Notes: generated by a model not told the origin, from the sequence alone. A stretch of 56,281 nt of DNA from an uncultured Neglectibacter sp. (GCA_904374805.1 CAJFEW010000003.1:1-56281), one strand, 5' to 3'; positions 1-7,889 are shown, counted from the first letter of the stretch. Numbers and translations are program-made.

Positions 1-96
1 TCATCTGTCCAAAAAGCGTAAACGTGAGCTTTTGCTCGTTGCGTAACAATATTTGCTGATTTCGGGTCCTATTTTTTCATTTTTACTTTACAGTGC

Positions 97-132
97 CAAA
101 AAATAGAGCCCGCCGCTTTCACGGTGGGCTCT
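97..132 (-). terminator. Intrinsic terminator ending the candidate 6S RNA
   Basis: On the minus strand GAGCCCACCG and CGGCGGGCTC form a near-perfect stem around a 6-nt loop, followed by TATTTTTT. It would also stop any read-through from the spoIIIA operon. Confidence 0.85.
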
Positions 133-282
133 GCAAAAGAATGGCTGGGACACATTGCGTTTTCAAGCTCCACCGAACATGCGAAGCTGATAAACCGCAC
201 CTGCAGCAGGGCTAGGGCGCCAGGGATCTCCGTGACCGGACTTGGCCGGGGCAAGGAGCCTGGGCGCCCCACAGCTTCTGCA
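97..282 (-). ncRNA. ssrS: Candidate 6S RNA (ssrS), RNA polymerase regulator
   Basis: A free-standing transcription unit without a credible reading frame lies just after the spoIIIAH stop. It has its own promoter and ends at a strong intrinsic terminator, giving an RNA of about 180 nt. The 5' end (CTGCAGAAGCTG..GGG) can pair with the segment just before the terminator (CCCAGC...TGCAG). This forms a closing stem, as expected for the 6S fold. Inside is a long GC-rich hairpin (GGGCGCC...GGCGCCC), and the 3' half contains a CUUGAAAACGC stretch that recalls the 3' bubble of E. coli 6S RNA. 6S RNA mimics an open promoter and sequesters housekeeping RNA polymerase. The family call comes from memory of structure and motif; an unrelated structured sRNA is the alternative. 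Confidence 0.55.
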
Positions 283-285
283 GGT

Positions 286-313
286 ATTATACCACAATAT
301 TTCCCAGAGACAA
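286..313 (-). promoter_or_regulatory. Sigma-A promoter for the small RNA after spoIIIAH
   Basis: TTGTCT (313-308), a 16-nt spacer and a perfect TATAAT (291-286). The -35 box directly abuts the spoIIIAH stop codon. The RNA start is predicted near 280-282. Confidence 0.75.
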
Positions 314-877
314 CTAGTTTGTGCCAATGATTTTTATTTTGTCAGCCGTAAGGCCCGTCTGCTCCATGACAATTTCCTGGACAACCAGCAGGTCGGACTC
401 CTCCAAAGTCCCTGCCACCACCACATTGCACTCCTCCGCCGTAATGGTGGCCACGCAATCTTCATAGCCCTTTGCCCCCAGCAGATTTTCCACATTGGTC
501 TCTTCCAAAATGGTCTGGGCAATGGCGGAGGCCTGTTCCACCGCCTGTTCCTTGGCGGCGCTGTCCGCCTCTACGTCCTCCAAGACCCCGTCCAGCAGCT
601 CCAGGGCTTCATCTCGGGAATTTTGCCGGTTGACCCGCGCCTCGGAAAGCACATCTCCCACAGTTTGTTCCACACCGCTTTCCGGTTCCAAATCGTCGGT
701 GACCGTTTCCACATAGGCGTTGTTTACCAACTGAGCGGCCCCCAGCTGGCTGACCGTGGAGGATGCGCTGTCCACTGGCAGCCGGTTGGTACCCGCAAAC
801 TGCCAGTTCAGGTACACCGCAGCTCCTAAAGCGAGCACCAGAGAGGCCAACACAAGCTGTTTTTTTCCGAATTTCAT
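314..877 (-). CDS. spoIIIAH: Stage III sporulation protein AH
   Basis: SpoIIIAH is the mother-cell membrane partner of forespore SpoIIQ. Together they form the channel and zipper that joins the two compartments during engulfment. The 187-residue product starts with a single N-terminal membrane anchor (about residues 8-24). A variable acidic stretch follows, then a C-terminal ring-building domain (about 95-187) of the SpoIIIAG/EscJ type with the ending LTADKIKIIGTN typical of the family. A strong AGGAGG site supports the ATG start. It is the last gene of the spoIIIA operon, 33 nt after spoIIIAG. In studied species transcription is by sigma-E in the mother cell. Confidence 0.95.
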   Translation of the reverse strand: MKFGKKQLVLASLVLALGAAVYLNWQFAGTNRLPVDSASSTVSQLGAAQLVNNAYVETVTDDLEPESGVEQTVGDVLSEARVNRQNSRDEALELLDGVLEDVEADSAAKEQAVEQASAIAQTILEETNVENLLGAKGYEDCVATITAEECNVVVAGTLEESDLLVVQEIVMEQTGLTADKIKIIGTN

Positions 878-910
878 GAGAATCCCTCCTGATGATGAAT
901 ATGCATGGTT

Positions 911-1462
911 TTACCCGCCGGCGGTCACGCACACCTTTGCTGAGGAAACATGCAGGGCCGTGCAAACCGCCTCCAGCAGCTTTTCCCGGATGGCGGCGTT
1001 TCCAGCAAATTGGCTGACCACCACCACGCCCTGCACCTCCGGCTGGGTTTGGGTGATTGTAAGAGCGCTCTGGTTTCCTTGGGCATCTTCCAAGAGAATG
1101 TGGGCGGTCTCCCGCTCTTCGCGGGAGGTCTCTCCCTCGCCCCCCGGCTGTTCCACTGTGTACCGTTCGTCGGAAGCGTACAAATTCCGGCCGTTGTTTT
1201 CCAGTGTGACCACCACAGTGGGCGTGGTTTCCCCGGTGATGGCGGTCACAACGCGCCGGAGGTCCGCCTCCAGCTCCTCTTTGTACGCCAGGGAACCGGA
1301 AGAGGAGGCGGTTTCCTCCTCTGGAACAGCCTCTGTCCCTCCAAAAAAGGAGGAGAGGTAAATCAGCAGAATGCCGCAGACCCCCACAATTGCCACCAAG
1401 GTGACTGCTCTTTCTTTGCGGAGAAACGTCGCCATGGACCGCTTCCATTTTCCAAAATCCAC
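911..1462 (-). CDS. spoIIIAG: Stage III sporulation protein AG
   Basis: SpoIIIAG makes a large ring in the space between mother cell and forespore, as part of the SpoIIIA-SpoIIQ secretion-like apparatus. I chose the GTG at 1462 because AAGGAGG lies 4 nt upstream and the resulting 183-residue protein fits the family. Longer in-frame extensions run into the gap before spoIIIAF. One transmembrane helix (about residues 19-36) is followed by an acidic/Ser-rich linker. The C-terminal domain (from about 48) has the family pattern of TVVVTLENN, then YTVEQ, and VVVSQFAG near the end. The gap to spoIIIAF is 91 nt and holds no other gene. Confidence 0.92.
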   Translation of the reverse strand: MDFGKWKRSMATFLRKERAVTLVAIVGVCGILLIYLSSFFGGTEAVPEEETASSSGSLAYKEELEADLRRVVTAITGETTPTVVVTLENNGRNLYASDERYTVEQPGGEGETSREERETAHILLEDAQGNQSALTITQTQPEVQGVVVVSQFAGNAAIREKLLEAVCTALHVSSAKVCVTAGG

Positions 1463-1553
1463 ACTTCCTCCTTTCCAGGGGAAAGAACCCGGGGGACCTG
1501 TTCCGGCACCCCGCCCTCTGCGAAACATTCCCGCATTCCCTGAAGGGACACGT

Positions 1554-2039
1554 CTATGCCGCAGAAGTCTCTTCTTCCCCTGTCTCCACGGTGATCCGGA
1601 CCTCTTCCCCCAACACGCCGGAGAGGAGAGCGCGGGCACGCTCCGCCTCCGAGGGGTAGACAAACCGGACGGCCACCTCAGTCATTACTATGCTGCCCTG
1701 GGCATTTCTATCTGTCTTTACGCGGATTTCTTTTGCTTGCAGTCCTGCCGCCGCCAAAAGCCCCTGCACGTAGCTCTCCCCATCCTGCTGCGCGGCCTCT
1801 TCATACCGCTCCTCCACATAGGAGGAAAGCTGGTCTTGCTGACGCTGGATGGGAGCAGCCGACAGCTCCAGGTCCCAATCCAGAGAAAGCAGGCTGGCGG
1901 CGGCTGAAAGCAGAAGAAACAGGGCTGCCAGGCCTCCTGCAAAGCGCACGGCGGCGTCCTCTGGACACAGGCGCTGCAGCAGCTCGCTGGCGAGTAAAGC
2001 CGCACACAGGGCTACAATTGTTTGCAAAAAGCCATTCAT
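1554..2039 (-). CDS. spoIIIAF: Stage III sporulation protein AF
   Basis: This is the SpoIIIAF subunit of the mother-cell membrane complex. The 161-residue product begins with two closely spaced hydrophobic segments (about residues 5-22 and 32-51). A soluble domain with an amphipathic coiled stretch follows and ends with the VRITVETG-type strand seen in the family. The ATG at 2039 overlaps the spoIIIAE stop as ATGA, which decides the start and implies translational coupling. A longer in-frame reading inside spoIIIAE is a shadow. Confidence 0.92.
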   Translation of the reverse strand: MNGFLQTIVALCAALLASELLQRLCPEDAAVRFAGGLAALFLLLSAAASLLSLDWDLELSAAPIQRQQDQLSSYVEERYEEAAQQDGESYVQGLLAAAGLQAKEIRVKTDRNAQGSIVMTEVAVRFVYPSEAERARALLSGVLGEEVRITVETGEEETSAA

Positions 2040-3151
2040 AGGGTTCCTTTCACAAAAAGCAGCAGAGCTGCACACACGATGGCCACTGTGAGCACACTGA
2101 CCAACACAGCCAAGATCATTTTGGCCACGCTGGCACAGGACCCAAACAGAGAGCCAAGGCTGCCCTCCTCCAAAAAGTCGCAGGCCACCTGACCCAGCAG
2201 GCACACTCCCATCCACAAAACCACGCGCAAAACCGCGGGGCCAAACAAACACACCACAGCCAGAATGCCAAAGGCCCCTACGCCGGATTTCACCATCTGC
2301 ACGCTGCTTTGAATGGCCGCCACCGCGTCTCCAAAGGCGCCTCCCACAATGGGAATGGCAGAGGACGCCAGAAGCTTGGCCGTCTTATTGGCTGCGGCGT
2401 CCATCTGCGCATTGAGCACGGTCTGCACGGACAAAATACCGGAAAACAAGGTGACGGCAAACACCAGCGCCCATTTGGCAAACCCATAGATGCCTTGCAG
2501 CAGCCGGTCTAGTTTCGTGCGGCACAGAGCCGATGTGAGCGCCAGCATAAAAAAAGCGCGCAGCAGCGGCAGTAGGAGCGCTGAAGACAGCAGGGGAATG
2601 ACGCTGCCTGCCGCCAAAGCAAGAAGGCCGTAGGAGCTTCCGGAAGCAGCGCTGCCCGACGCAGCCATCAGCCCGGCATACACGGGAACGCTTGCCCCCA
2701 GAAACACACAAGCGCTTTCGATCACACGGCCGGTTGCCTCGATCAGTTCCAGAAGGGGTGTTCCCAACACGCCGGCGCAGGCCAGAGAACCTGCCAACTG
2801 CACCACGCTTTTTTCCCCGCTGAGAAGGTTGCCCAGGCGGCAAAGAATCACGATGCCCAGCAAAGCCGCCAACCCTTTCACCGGCTCGGTCCACCTGTCC
2901 CGCAGCAGTTCCGACAAAACGGAAAGCACTCCCTCGCCGGCATCGCCTCCCTCCACCATTCCCTGGGTTACCCCAGCTTTCTCCAGCAGCTCTTGGGTAT
3001 CCGAATCCAAGGCATCGCACAAATCGCCTGCCCCGCTCTTCTCCAGGAGGGCAGAGACCTCCTCCCCCTGCTCTGCGGCACGGGCCCTGCAGGGAACAAG
3101 CAGAACCACCAGCAGCAGGAGCACCAGCACCGCCCCACGCCTCCCTCGCAT
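2036..3151 (-). CDS. spoIIIAE: Stage III sporulation protein AE
   Basis: SpoIIIAE is the multi-spanning core membrane protein of the SpoIIIA complex. It is thought to act like an export-gate component. The start at 3151 is preferred to an upstream in-frame ATG because AGGGAGGG sits just before it and the protein then begins with a signal-like segment ending in ARAAE (cleavage near residue 25). After a soluble region of about 60 residues come multiple hydrophobic helices (from about residue 90 to the end), including conserved Gly/Ser-rich stretches. At 371 residues the length fits the family. It lies 13 nt after spoIIIAD. Confidence 0.94.
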   Translation of the reverse strand: MRGRRGAVLVLLLLVVLLVPCRARAAEQGEEVSALLEKSGAGDLCDALDSDTQELLEKAGVTQGMVEGGDAGEGVLSVLSELLRDRWTEPVKGLAALLGIVILCRLGNLLSGEKSVVQLAGSLACAGVLGTPLLELIEATGRVIESACVFLGASVPVYAGLMAASGSAASGSSYGLLALAAGSVIPLLSSALLLPLLRAFFMLALTSALCRTKLDRLLQGIYGFAKWALVFAVTLFSGILSVQTVLNAQMDAAANKTAKLLASSAIPIVGGAFGDAVAAIQSSVQMVKSGVGAFGILAVVCLFGPAVLRVVLWMGVCLLGQVACDFLEEGSLGSLFGSCASVAKMILAVLVSVLTVAIVCAALLLFVKGTL

Positions 3152-3164
3152 ATGCTCCCTCCCT

Positions 3165-3548
3165 CTACAAGGCGGCAACCTCGCTTAAAAAGTTCAAAAT
3201 ATCCCCCACCATGGGCAGAGCTGCCAGCAGCACCGCCACCCGAGCGGCCAGATCTACCGTGTAGGCCAAGGCAGATTCCCCTGCGTCTTTGCAGACCCGG
3301 GAGACCGTTTGCCCGATCACGGTGATTCCCACGGCTTGCAGCACCAATTGCACAGCGCTGCTGCCTAAGGATCCGGCGAGGGTTTCCAGCTCGTTCACTA
3401 AGGGTTCCGCCCGCTGCAGAATCACAAACAGCAGAACCACCACAGCCACGAAACTGATCAGCAGCGCGTATTCTTTGTTGCTCTTTTGCACCAGGGCGGC
3501 GAAAAGCACCGCGCACAGAGCGCAGATTCCAATGCCGAAAATCTCCAT
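3165..3548 (-). CDS. spoIIIAD: Stage III sporulation protein AD
   Basis: A small polytopic membrane protein of 127 residues with four hydrophobic segments. It contains the family pattern QAVGITVIGQTVSRVCKDAG, followed by a conserved region that ends LPMVGDIL. It belongs to the SpoIIIAC/AD family and works in the mother-cell membrane part of the forespore channel. It is packed 2 nt after spoIIIAC and 13 nt before spoIIIAE. Confidence 0.95.
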   Translation of the reverse strand: MEIFGIGICALCAVLFAALVQKSNKEYALLISFVAVVVLLFVILQRAEPLVNELETLAGSLGSSAVQLVLQAVGITVIGQTVSRVCKDAGESALAYTVDLAARVAVLLAALPMVGDILNFLSEVAAL

Positions 3549-3550
3549 GG

Positions 3551-3745
3551 CTACAGAGAAAAAATGGATTTGACCGCTTGAAACAGCGCGTCAATTTCCC
3601 GGATGATCATCATCAGCACCACGATCAATCCAGCTAAGGTGGTCATCATGGCCTGTTCTTCCCTTCCGGAGCGCATCAGGAGCTGGTTGAGCACAGCGAC
3701 AATGATGCCGATGGCCGCTATTTGAAAAATGAGATCCACTTCCAT
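3551..3745 (-). CDS. spoIIIAC: Stage III sporulation protein AC
   Basis: A 64-residue protein with two transmembrane helices (about residues 5-23 and 33-52). It begins MEVDLIFQIAAIGI and carries the GREEQA cytoplasmic loop expected of SpoIIIAC. An RBS (GGAGGAGCG) precedes the ATG. It sits between spoIIIAB and spoIIIAD. Confidence 0.95.
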   Translation of the reverse strand: MEVDLIFQIAAIGIIVAVLNQLLMRSGREEQAMMTTLAGLIVVLMMIIREIDALFQAVKSIFSL

Positions 3746-3773
3746 GGGAACGCTCCTCCTTTATGTTCCAGGA

Positions 3774-4253
3774 TCACCAGAGCAGCAGGCCCAGGGAAAC
3801 TCCCGCGAACAATCCTAACGCTACCCGCACGCGGGTCTTTTGTCTGGCCTCTTCCCGGGCTTGGGCCAACCGGGGTTCCAGCAGGGATTGGTACAGGGCG
3901 ATGTGATCCAACTGACCTTGGGTATCGCTGACACCCAGGCCCTGGGTAAACCCTTGAAACCAGGCCCAATCCCCTGGATCTTCCAGCAGGTCCCGCCCGG
4001 CCTGCTCCAGGGCCTTTACCGGGTCCCACAAAAAGAGCTCGCTGCGCTCCGCTCCCTTGCACAAACGAAACTCCAGGCGGTCCAGAATCAGCTCCGACAA
4101 GCTCTGCGAGGAATAGCGGATACCCGTCTGCAGGCTTTGCAGCAACACCTTCAGCTCAAGCAGCAGGTCCGCCCGCCGCCGCAGCCGAACCGCGCTCCAC
4201 AGGCCCGCCCCCAAACCGCTGGCCACTACCAGCAAAATTCCCAGCAGTTTCAC
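3774..4253 (-). CDS. spoIIIAB: Stage III sporulation protein AB
   Basis: SpoIIIAB is a mother-cell membrane protein with helices at both ends, related in fold to type II/IV secretion F-type proteins. From the GTG at 4253 the product has 159 residues: an N-terminal helix (about 2-18), a helical soluble domain with the LLLELKVLLQSLQTGIRYS family segment, and a C-terminal hydrophobic tail (about 143-158). The GTG is chosen because the protein then begins MKLLGILLV, as in relatives. The upstream in-frame extension is a shadow of spoIIIAA. Its start lies 98 nt inside the annotated end of spoIIIAA. Confidence 0.9.
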   Translation of the reverse strand: MKLLGILLVVASGLGAGLWSAVRLRRRADLLLELKVLLQSLQTGIRYSSQSLSELILDRLEFRLCKGAERSELFLWDPVKALEQAGRDLLEDPGDWAWFQGFTQGLGVSDTQGQLDHIALYQSLLEPRLAQAREEARQKTRVRVALGLFAGVSLGLLLW

Positions 4254-5181
4254 AAGCCCTCCCCTCTCCCGCCTCCCCTGAGGGATGCAAGCACAGAATT
4301 TTCTCGATGGACCCTGGGCTGCTCCGCCCCCCCAAACAGACTGCCGTGGAAAAAGCGCCGGTGCGCTGGAGAGCTCTGCAGAGAGGCCGCTGCAGCCAGG
4401 CGCCCTGATCCCCGTGCACAGAGGCAAGCAGGGCTGCTCCTGTGGCCACCGCATCCTCTACGGCCGGAAGATCCCTGGAGGACAGCTCGTCACACAGGAG
4501 AAATTCTGGGGAAAGGGTGCGCACGGCCCATTCAATCCCCACACTTTTAGGGTATCCTCGCAGCACATCGGCGCAGGGACCCAGATCAAACAGGCCCAAC
4601 TCTCCCCGCTCATCCAAAACGGCAACCCGCCGGGGCCGTCCAAACCGGCCGGTGGACAGAGAGCGTGCCACATCCCGCAAAACCGTGGTCTTGCCGCTGG
4701 AGGGTGGGCCTGCCACCAGAACCCCTTTCTCCCAGGGGATTCGTTCCTGAAACAGCCTGTCCGCACATCCCCGCATTTCCCGGGGAATGCGGAACACCAA
4801 GGAGGTGATCTCCCGCACGCTCTGCACGCTGTTTTTTTCCAGCACCGCCGTGCCGCAAAGCCCCACCCGCAAAACTCCCCCCAGGCTCACATAGCCCTGG
4901 CGGATTTCCTCCTCGTGGTGAAACACGGAGTGGCCGCAAATCTGCAGGAACAGCTCTCGCATTTCCCGAAGGGGGACGGCTTTTCCCCGCTCCGCCTGGC
5001 GGGTGGGTTGTCCCCCCTCATCCAAAAAATAGACGCCGTCCCGGCCGCACAGGGCGATGGGCTGTTCCGCCTTGATGTGAATGTCAAAGGTCTGCGCCTT
5101 CACCCAGGCCGGCACGGACAGCAGCAGCTTTCCATAGGTGGGTATTTTCCCCGCAACCCGATCATAGTCCTTTGGGTCCAT
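4156..5181 (-). CDS. spoIIIAA: Stage III sporulation protein AA (ATPase)
   Basis: SpoIIIAA is the cytoplasmic secretion-type ATPase thought to power the SpoIIIA apparatus. Walker A is GPPSSGKTT (about 158-166), and the LDERGEL region (about 188-194) matches the family. The ATG at 5181 has AAAGGAGGAG upstream; a closer upstream ATG lacks a site. The product is 341 residues. The last 30 or so (after GSIEKILCLHPSGEAGEG) are unlike the family and read through the first 98 nt of spoIIIAB in another frame. In the third frame a TGA forms a tidy GTGA overlap with the spoIIIAB start, so a one-base frameshift or a lost stop near 4260-4310 is possible. Confidence 0.93.
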   Translation of the reverse strand: MDPKDYDRVAGKIPTYGKLLLSVPAWVKAQTFDIHIKAEQPIALCGRDGVYFLDEGGQPTRQAERGKAVPLREMRELFLQICGHSVFHHEEEIRQGYVSLGGVLRVGLCGTAVLEKNSVQSVREITSLVFRIPREMRGCADRLFQERIPWEKGVLVAGPPSSGKTTVLRDVARSLSTGRFGRPRRVAVLDERGELGLFDLGPCADVLRGYPKSVGIEWAVRTLSPEFLLCDELSSRDLPAVEDAVATGAALLASVHGDQGAWLQRPLCRALQRTGAFSTAVCLGGRSSPGSIEKILCLHPSGEAGEGRACETAGNFAGSGQRFGGGPVERGSAAAAGGPAA

Positions 5182-5208
5182 GTGTCTCCTCCTTTCCAAC
5201 GCTACTCA

Positions 5209-5237
5209 TATCTATGGACAGGGCCTGGAAAATAGAA
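5209..5237 (-). promoter_or_regulatory. Possible sigma-E promoter of the spoIIIA operon
   Basis: On the minus strand TTCTATT, a 14-nt gap and CATAGATA resemble the sigma-E pattern (KMATATT, 14-15 nt, CATACAMT). The spacing is correct, and the site lies about 28 nt before the spoIIIAA start. The match is partial (5/7 and 5/8); expectation from sporulation biology adds weight. Confidence 0.35.
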
Positions 5238-5239
5238 CC

Positions 5240-5274
5240 GGGGAAAGCCCGCCGGTTTCCGGCAAGCTTTCCCC
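5240..5274 (-). terminator. Hairpin separating the NUDIX gene from spoIIIA
   Basis: GGGGAAAGC and GCTTTCCCC form a perfect 9-bp stem with an inner CCGG pairing. The downstream T tract (GGTTCTATTTTCC) is weak, so termination may be partial. Confidence 0.5.
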
Positions 5275-5299
5275 GAACAAGGAACCCTATAGAATGCAG

Positions 5300-5713
5300 T
5301 TACGGATGCTCTTCCAAGAACTGCAAAAATGCCTGGAGCACTTCCCGATCGGTGGCGTAGGTCACCAAGGAAAGCGCTGCTGCGGGAGACTCCCAGCGGA
5401 TTTCCAAAACCTCTTCCGGCTGGGCCTTGGCCTCTTTCTTCTTGGCCTTTCCCGCAAAATAGATCACGTCTTTCATCACATTGGGTTTGGGAGAGTAGGT
5501 GACCGTTTTACGAAACTCTGTGCACAAATCCACCTTTAGCCCCGTCTCTTCTTTGATTTCCCGCAGGGCAGTCTCCGCTTCGGTCTCCTTCTTCTCCACG
5601 TGTCCTTTGGGGAACGCCCAATGCCCTCCGTTCTTGTGCTGGATCAGCAGGATCTCCGGGCCCTGTTCCCCCTCGCGGTACACAACCGCCCCACAGGATT
5701 TTTCTTTTTTCAA
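5300..5713 (-). CDS. NUDIX hydrolase (Ap4A hydrolase-like)
   Basis: A 137-residue NUDIX hydrolase that would cleave a nucleoside diphosphate linked to another moiety. The complete Nudix box G-x5-E-x7-REIKEETG is visible (GHVEKKETEAETALREIKEE, then TGL, about residues 38-60). The N-terminal SCGAVVYRE and the HWAFPKGH phrase resemble bis(5'-nucleosyl)-tetraphosphatases, so Ap4A is the best guess for substrate. I chose the TTG at 5713 because GGAGGTGT lies 8 nt upstream and the protein then begins MKKEKSCGAVV. Longer in-frame extensions have no site. A terminator after galM lies just upstream, so it is probably transcribed alone or by read-through. Confidence 0.85.
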   Translation of the reverse strand: MKKEKSCGAVVYREGEQGPEILLIQHKNGGHWAFPKGHVEKKETEAETALREIKEETGLKVDLCTEFRKTVTYSPKPNVMKDVIYFAGKAKKKEAKAQPEEVLEIRWESPAAALSLVTYATDREVLQAFLQFLEEHP

Positions 5714-5744
5714 AATAAGACACCTCCAAACGCATGGGCAATTA

Positions 5745-5785
5745 CAAAAAACAGAAAGGGGGATCGCCCAGGGCAATCCCCCTTT
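5745..5785 (-). terminator. Terminator of the glk-galM operon
   Basis: AAAGGGGGAT and ATCCCCCTTT-type arms form a 10-bp stem right at the galM stop, followed on the minus strand by CTGTTTTTTG. Confidence 0.8.
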
Positions 5786-5788
5786 GTG

Positions 5789-6838
5789 TCAGGATGAAAC
5801 GGAAAAACGATAGACGGTCTTGGTGGAAAAGGGGACGCCGGGTTCCAGCCAGGTAAACGGGAACTGGCTGTGGTGCACGGAGTCCGGATAGAACTGCGTT
5901 TCCAGGCAAAAGGCCGTATGAGGCTTCATCGGCAGGCCGTCCCGACCCAGCAGGCCAGCATCCACCTTGTTAAACGTGTACAGCTGCACACCGGGCAGAT
6001 CCGACCAAACTTCCATCACCCGGCCGCTTTCCGGCTCTTGGGCTGTAGCGAACAGGCGGAAGCCCTCCCCGTCCACGCAGAAATTGTGGTCAAAGCCGCC
6101 GCAGAGCTGCACCAAAGGATCGGGCGCGAACATGTCCTGCCCCAGAGGCTTTCCCTGGGTAAAGTCCAGAGGGCCTCCTGCCACAGGCACAAGCTCCCCG
6201 GTGGGGATCAAGTCGTCTGTGACCTGGGTGGAATGCGCGGCGTGAAGCTGCAGCACGGTGTCCAACACCTCTTTCTGGGGATCTCCAGAAAGGTTGAAGA
6301 AGGAGTGGTTGGTGGGGTTAAAGGGGGTCTTCTTGTCGGAGACCGCCTGATACTCCAGAGAGAGGGCATTTTCCCGCGTCAGCCGGTAGGTGACCTGCAC
6401 CTGCAGCCGGCCCGGATATCCCTCTTCCCCGTCGGGGCTTTCTGTGGTAAACGTCACGGCAGGCTCGTCCCCATCCTGCACGGTCGCCTCCCAGATTTTC
6501 TGATGGAACCCGCCGGGGCCTCCGTGGAGGGTGTTCTCCCCGTCGTTTTTCGCCAGGGGATACACGGCGCCGTCCAAGGTAAAGGAGGCGCCCCCTATAC
6601 GGTTGGCGTAGCGCCCCACACAGGCGCCCTGATAATCCGCACCCAAGTATTCCTCCAAGGTGCGGTGTCCCAGCACCACATTGCCCAAACGTCCCTGCCG
6701 ATCCGGAACCAACAGCTCCAGAATGCGGCAACCGTAGGACGTGACCACCAAGGTCATACCGTTACCGTTGGTCAATGTGAACTGAGCAGCCTCCCTGCCG
6801 TCGGAAAGGGTTCCAAAACAGCTCTTTTCCACCGCCAT
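5789..6838 (-). CDS. galM: Aldose 1-epimerase (galactose mutarotase)
   Basis: GalM interconverts alpha and beta anomers of aldohexoses so that kinases receive the right form. The 349-residue protein matches the family length. Catalytic residues are visible: His105 in ENTLHGGPGGF, His178 in TNHSFFNLSG and Glu313 in CLETQF. GRYANRI (75-81) is also typical. No signal peptide, so it is cytoplasmic. It starts 6 nt after the glucokinase stop, with an AAGGAGG site inside that junction, so the two are translated from one mRNA. The pairing suggests a general hexose entry step. Confidence 0.93.
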   Translation of the reverse strand: MAVEKSCFGTLSDGREAAQFTLTNGNGMTLVVTSYGCRILELLVPDRQGRLGNVVLGHRTLEEYLGADYQGACVGRYANRIGGASFTLDGAVYPLAKNDGENTLHGGPGGFHQKIWEATVQDGDEPAVTFTTESPDGEEGYPGRLQVQVTYRLTRENALSLEYQAVSDKKTPFNPTNHSFFNLSGDPQKEVLDTVLQLHAAHSTQVTDDLIPTGELVPVAGGPLDFTQGKPLGQDMFAPDPLVQLCGGFDHNFCVDGEGFRLFATAQEPESGRVMEVWSDLPGVQLYTFNKVDAGLLGRDGLPMKPHTAFCLETQFYPDSVHHSQFPFTWLEPGVPFSTKTVYRFSVSS

Positions 6839-6844
6839 AGAAAC

Positions 6845-7801
6845 TTAGACCTCCTTGCCCAGCAGAGCAGCGCCGATGATGCCGGCGTCGTTGCCCAGCT
6901 CCGCACGGCAGACCACGGTCTTCTTCGCGGAATTCATGGCGTACTGCTCCCGGTCCACAAACTCACGCACAGGAGCCAGCAGGGTTTCCCGCTCGTTGGA
7001 AATGCCGCCGCCGATGCACAGGATGTCCGGCTGGAAGATGTTGATCATATCCACAATGCCCACGCTCAGGTACTTGATGTACTCATCCACGATCTCCTTG
7101 CCGATGGGATCGCCCTGGCGCATAGCGTCAAAAGCGGTGCGGCCGCTGACCTTGTCCAGGTCGCCGTCCACCAGAGTCCACAGGGGGGAATCCTTGGGGG
7201 CTTTCTCCATGTGCTCCTTGGTGGTCTTGATCAAGCCGGTAGCGGAGGCGTAGGTCTCCCAGCAGCCGTGACGGCCGCAGGTGCAGGGACGGCCGTCCAC
7301 CACAATCACGGTGTGGCCCAGTTCAGCGCCTGCAAAGTTGCTGCCGGAGTAGATCTTGTGGTTGATGATGATGCCGCCGCCAACGCCGGTGCCCAGGGTG
7401 ATGGCAATGGCGTTGTCCGCGCCCTTCAGAGCGCCGGCCATGTACTCGCCGTAGGCTGCTGCATTGGCGTCGTTTTCCATGAGCACCTTTTTGCCGCCCA
7501 TGCGCTCGGAGAGCATTTTCTCCATAGGCGTGTTTTTGAAGGGCAGGTTGTTGGCAAACTCAATGATGCCGGTCTCTTTATTGATGGTGCCGGGAGAGCC
7601 CACACCAATCCACGGCACATCGTCGATGGTGATGCCGGCGTTTTTCAGTGCTTCGTAAGCGGTTTCGGCCATGGCGTCGGCCACGTCCTCCGCGCTGTTG
7701 AGCTTGGTTTTGGAAGAGGCCCGCGCGATGATCTTGTTCTCCTCATCCACAATGCCTACGGCAATGTTGGTGCCGCCCAGGTCGATTCCCAAATAATACA
7801 T
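6845..7801 (-). CDS. ROK-family glucokinase
   Basis: A 318-residue ROK kinase that phosphorylates glucose (or a related hexose) with ATP. The N-terminal phosphate motif DLGGTNIAVG, the ROK zinc motif (CTCGRHGCWE) and GTGVGGGIII are all present. The ATG at 7801 follows AAGGAGC and gives the usual MYYLGIDLGGTN start. The longer in-frame reading upstream crosses the promoter and is rejected. No helix-turn-helix is fused, so it is an enzyme rather than a ROK repressor. It is the first gene of an operon with galM. Confidence 0.9.
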   Translation of the reverse strand: MYYLGIDLGGTNIAVGIVDEENKIIARASSKTKLNSAEDVADAMAETAYEALKNAGITIDDVPWIGVGSPGTINKETGIIEFANNLPFKNTPMEKMLSERMGGKKVLMENDANAAAYGEYMAGALKGADNAIAITLGTGVGGGIIINHKIYSGSNFAGAELGHTVIVVDGRPCTCGRHGCWETYASATGLIKTTKEHMEKAPKDSPLWTLVDGDLDKVSGRTAFDAMRQGDPIGKEIVDEYIKYLSVGIVDMINIFQPDILCIGGGISNERETLLAPVREFVDREQYAMNSAKKTVVCRAELGNDAGIIGAALLGKEV

Positions 7802-7853
7802 AAAGAATTGCTCCTTCCGCAAAAAATTCAGGGGATGCCCCCAATCGTCTTTT

Positions 7854-7882
7854 AGTATACTATACAGTGGGCACAAAAGCAA
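7854..7882 (-). promoter_or_regulatory. Promoter of the glk-galM operon
   Basis: TTGCTT (7882-7877), 17-nt spacer, TATACT (7859-7854) on the minus strand, giving a leader of about 45 nt. Confidence 0.7.
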
Positions 7883-7889
7883 ACATCTT

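Noticed and set aside
1-96. Possible gene at the left edge
   Set aside because: No frame with start, stop and RBS can be supported in the 96 bases after the terminator.
124-330. Short frames on both strands over the first 300 bases
   Set aside because: They lie across the promoter, structured RNA and terminator and have no RBS; the RNA explanation fits better.
911-1663. Longer version of spoIIIAG (250 residues)
   Set aside because: The added N terminus is unlike the family and passes the clear RBS/GTG at 1462.
5870-7855. 661-residue frame on the plus strand
   Set aside because: It is the antisense shadow of galM and glk, both of which have full motifs and RBS sites.
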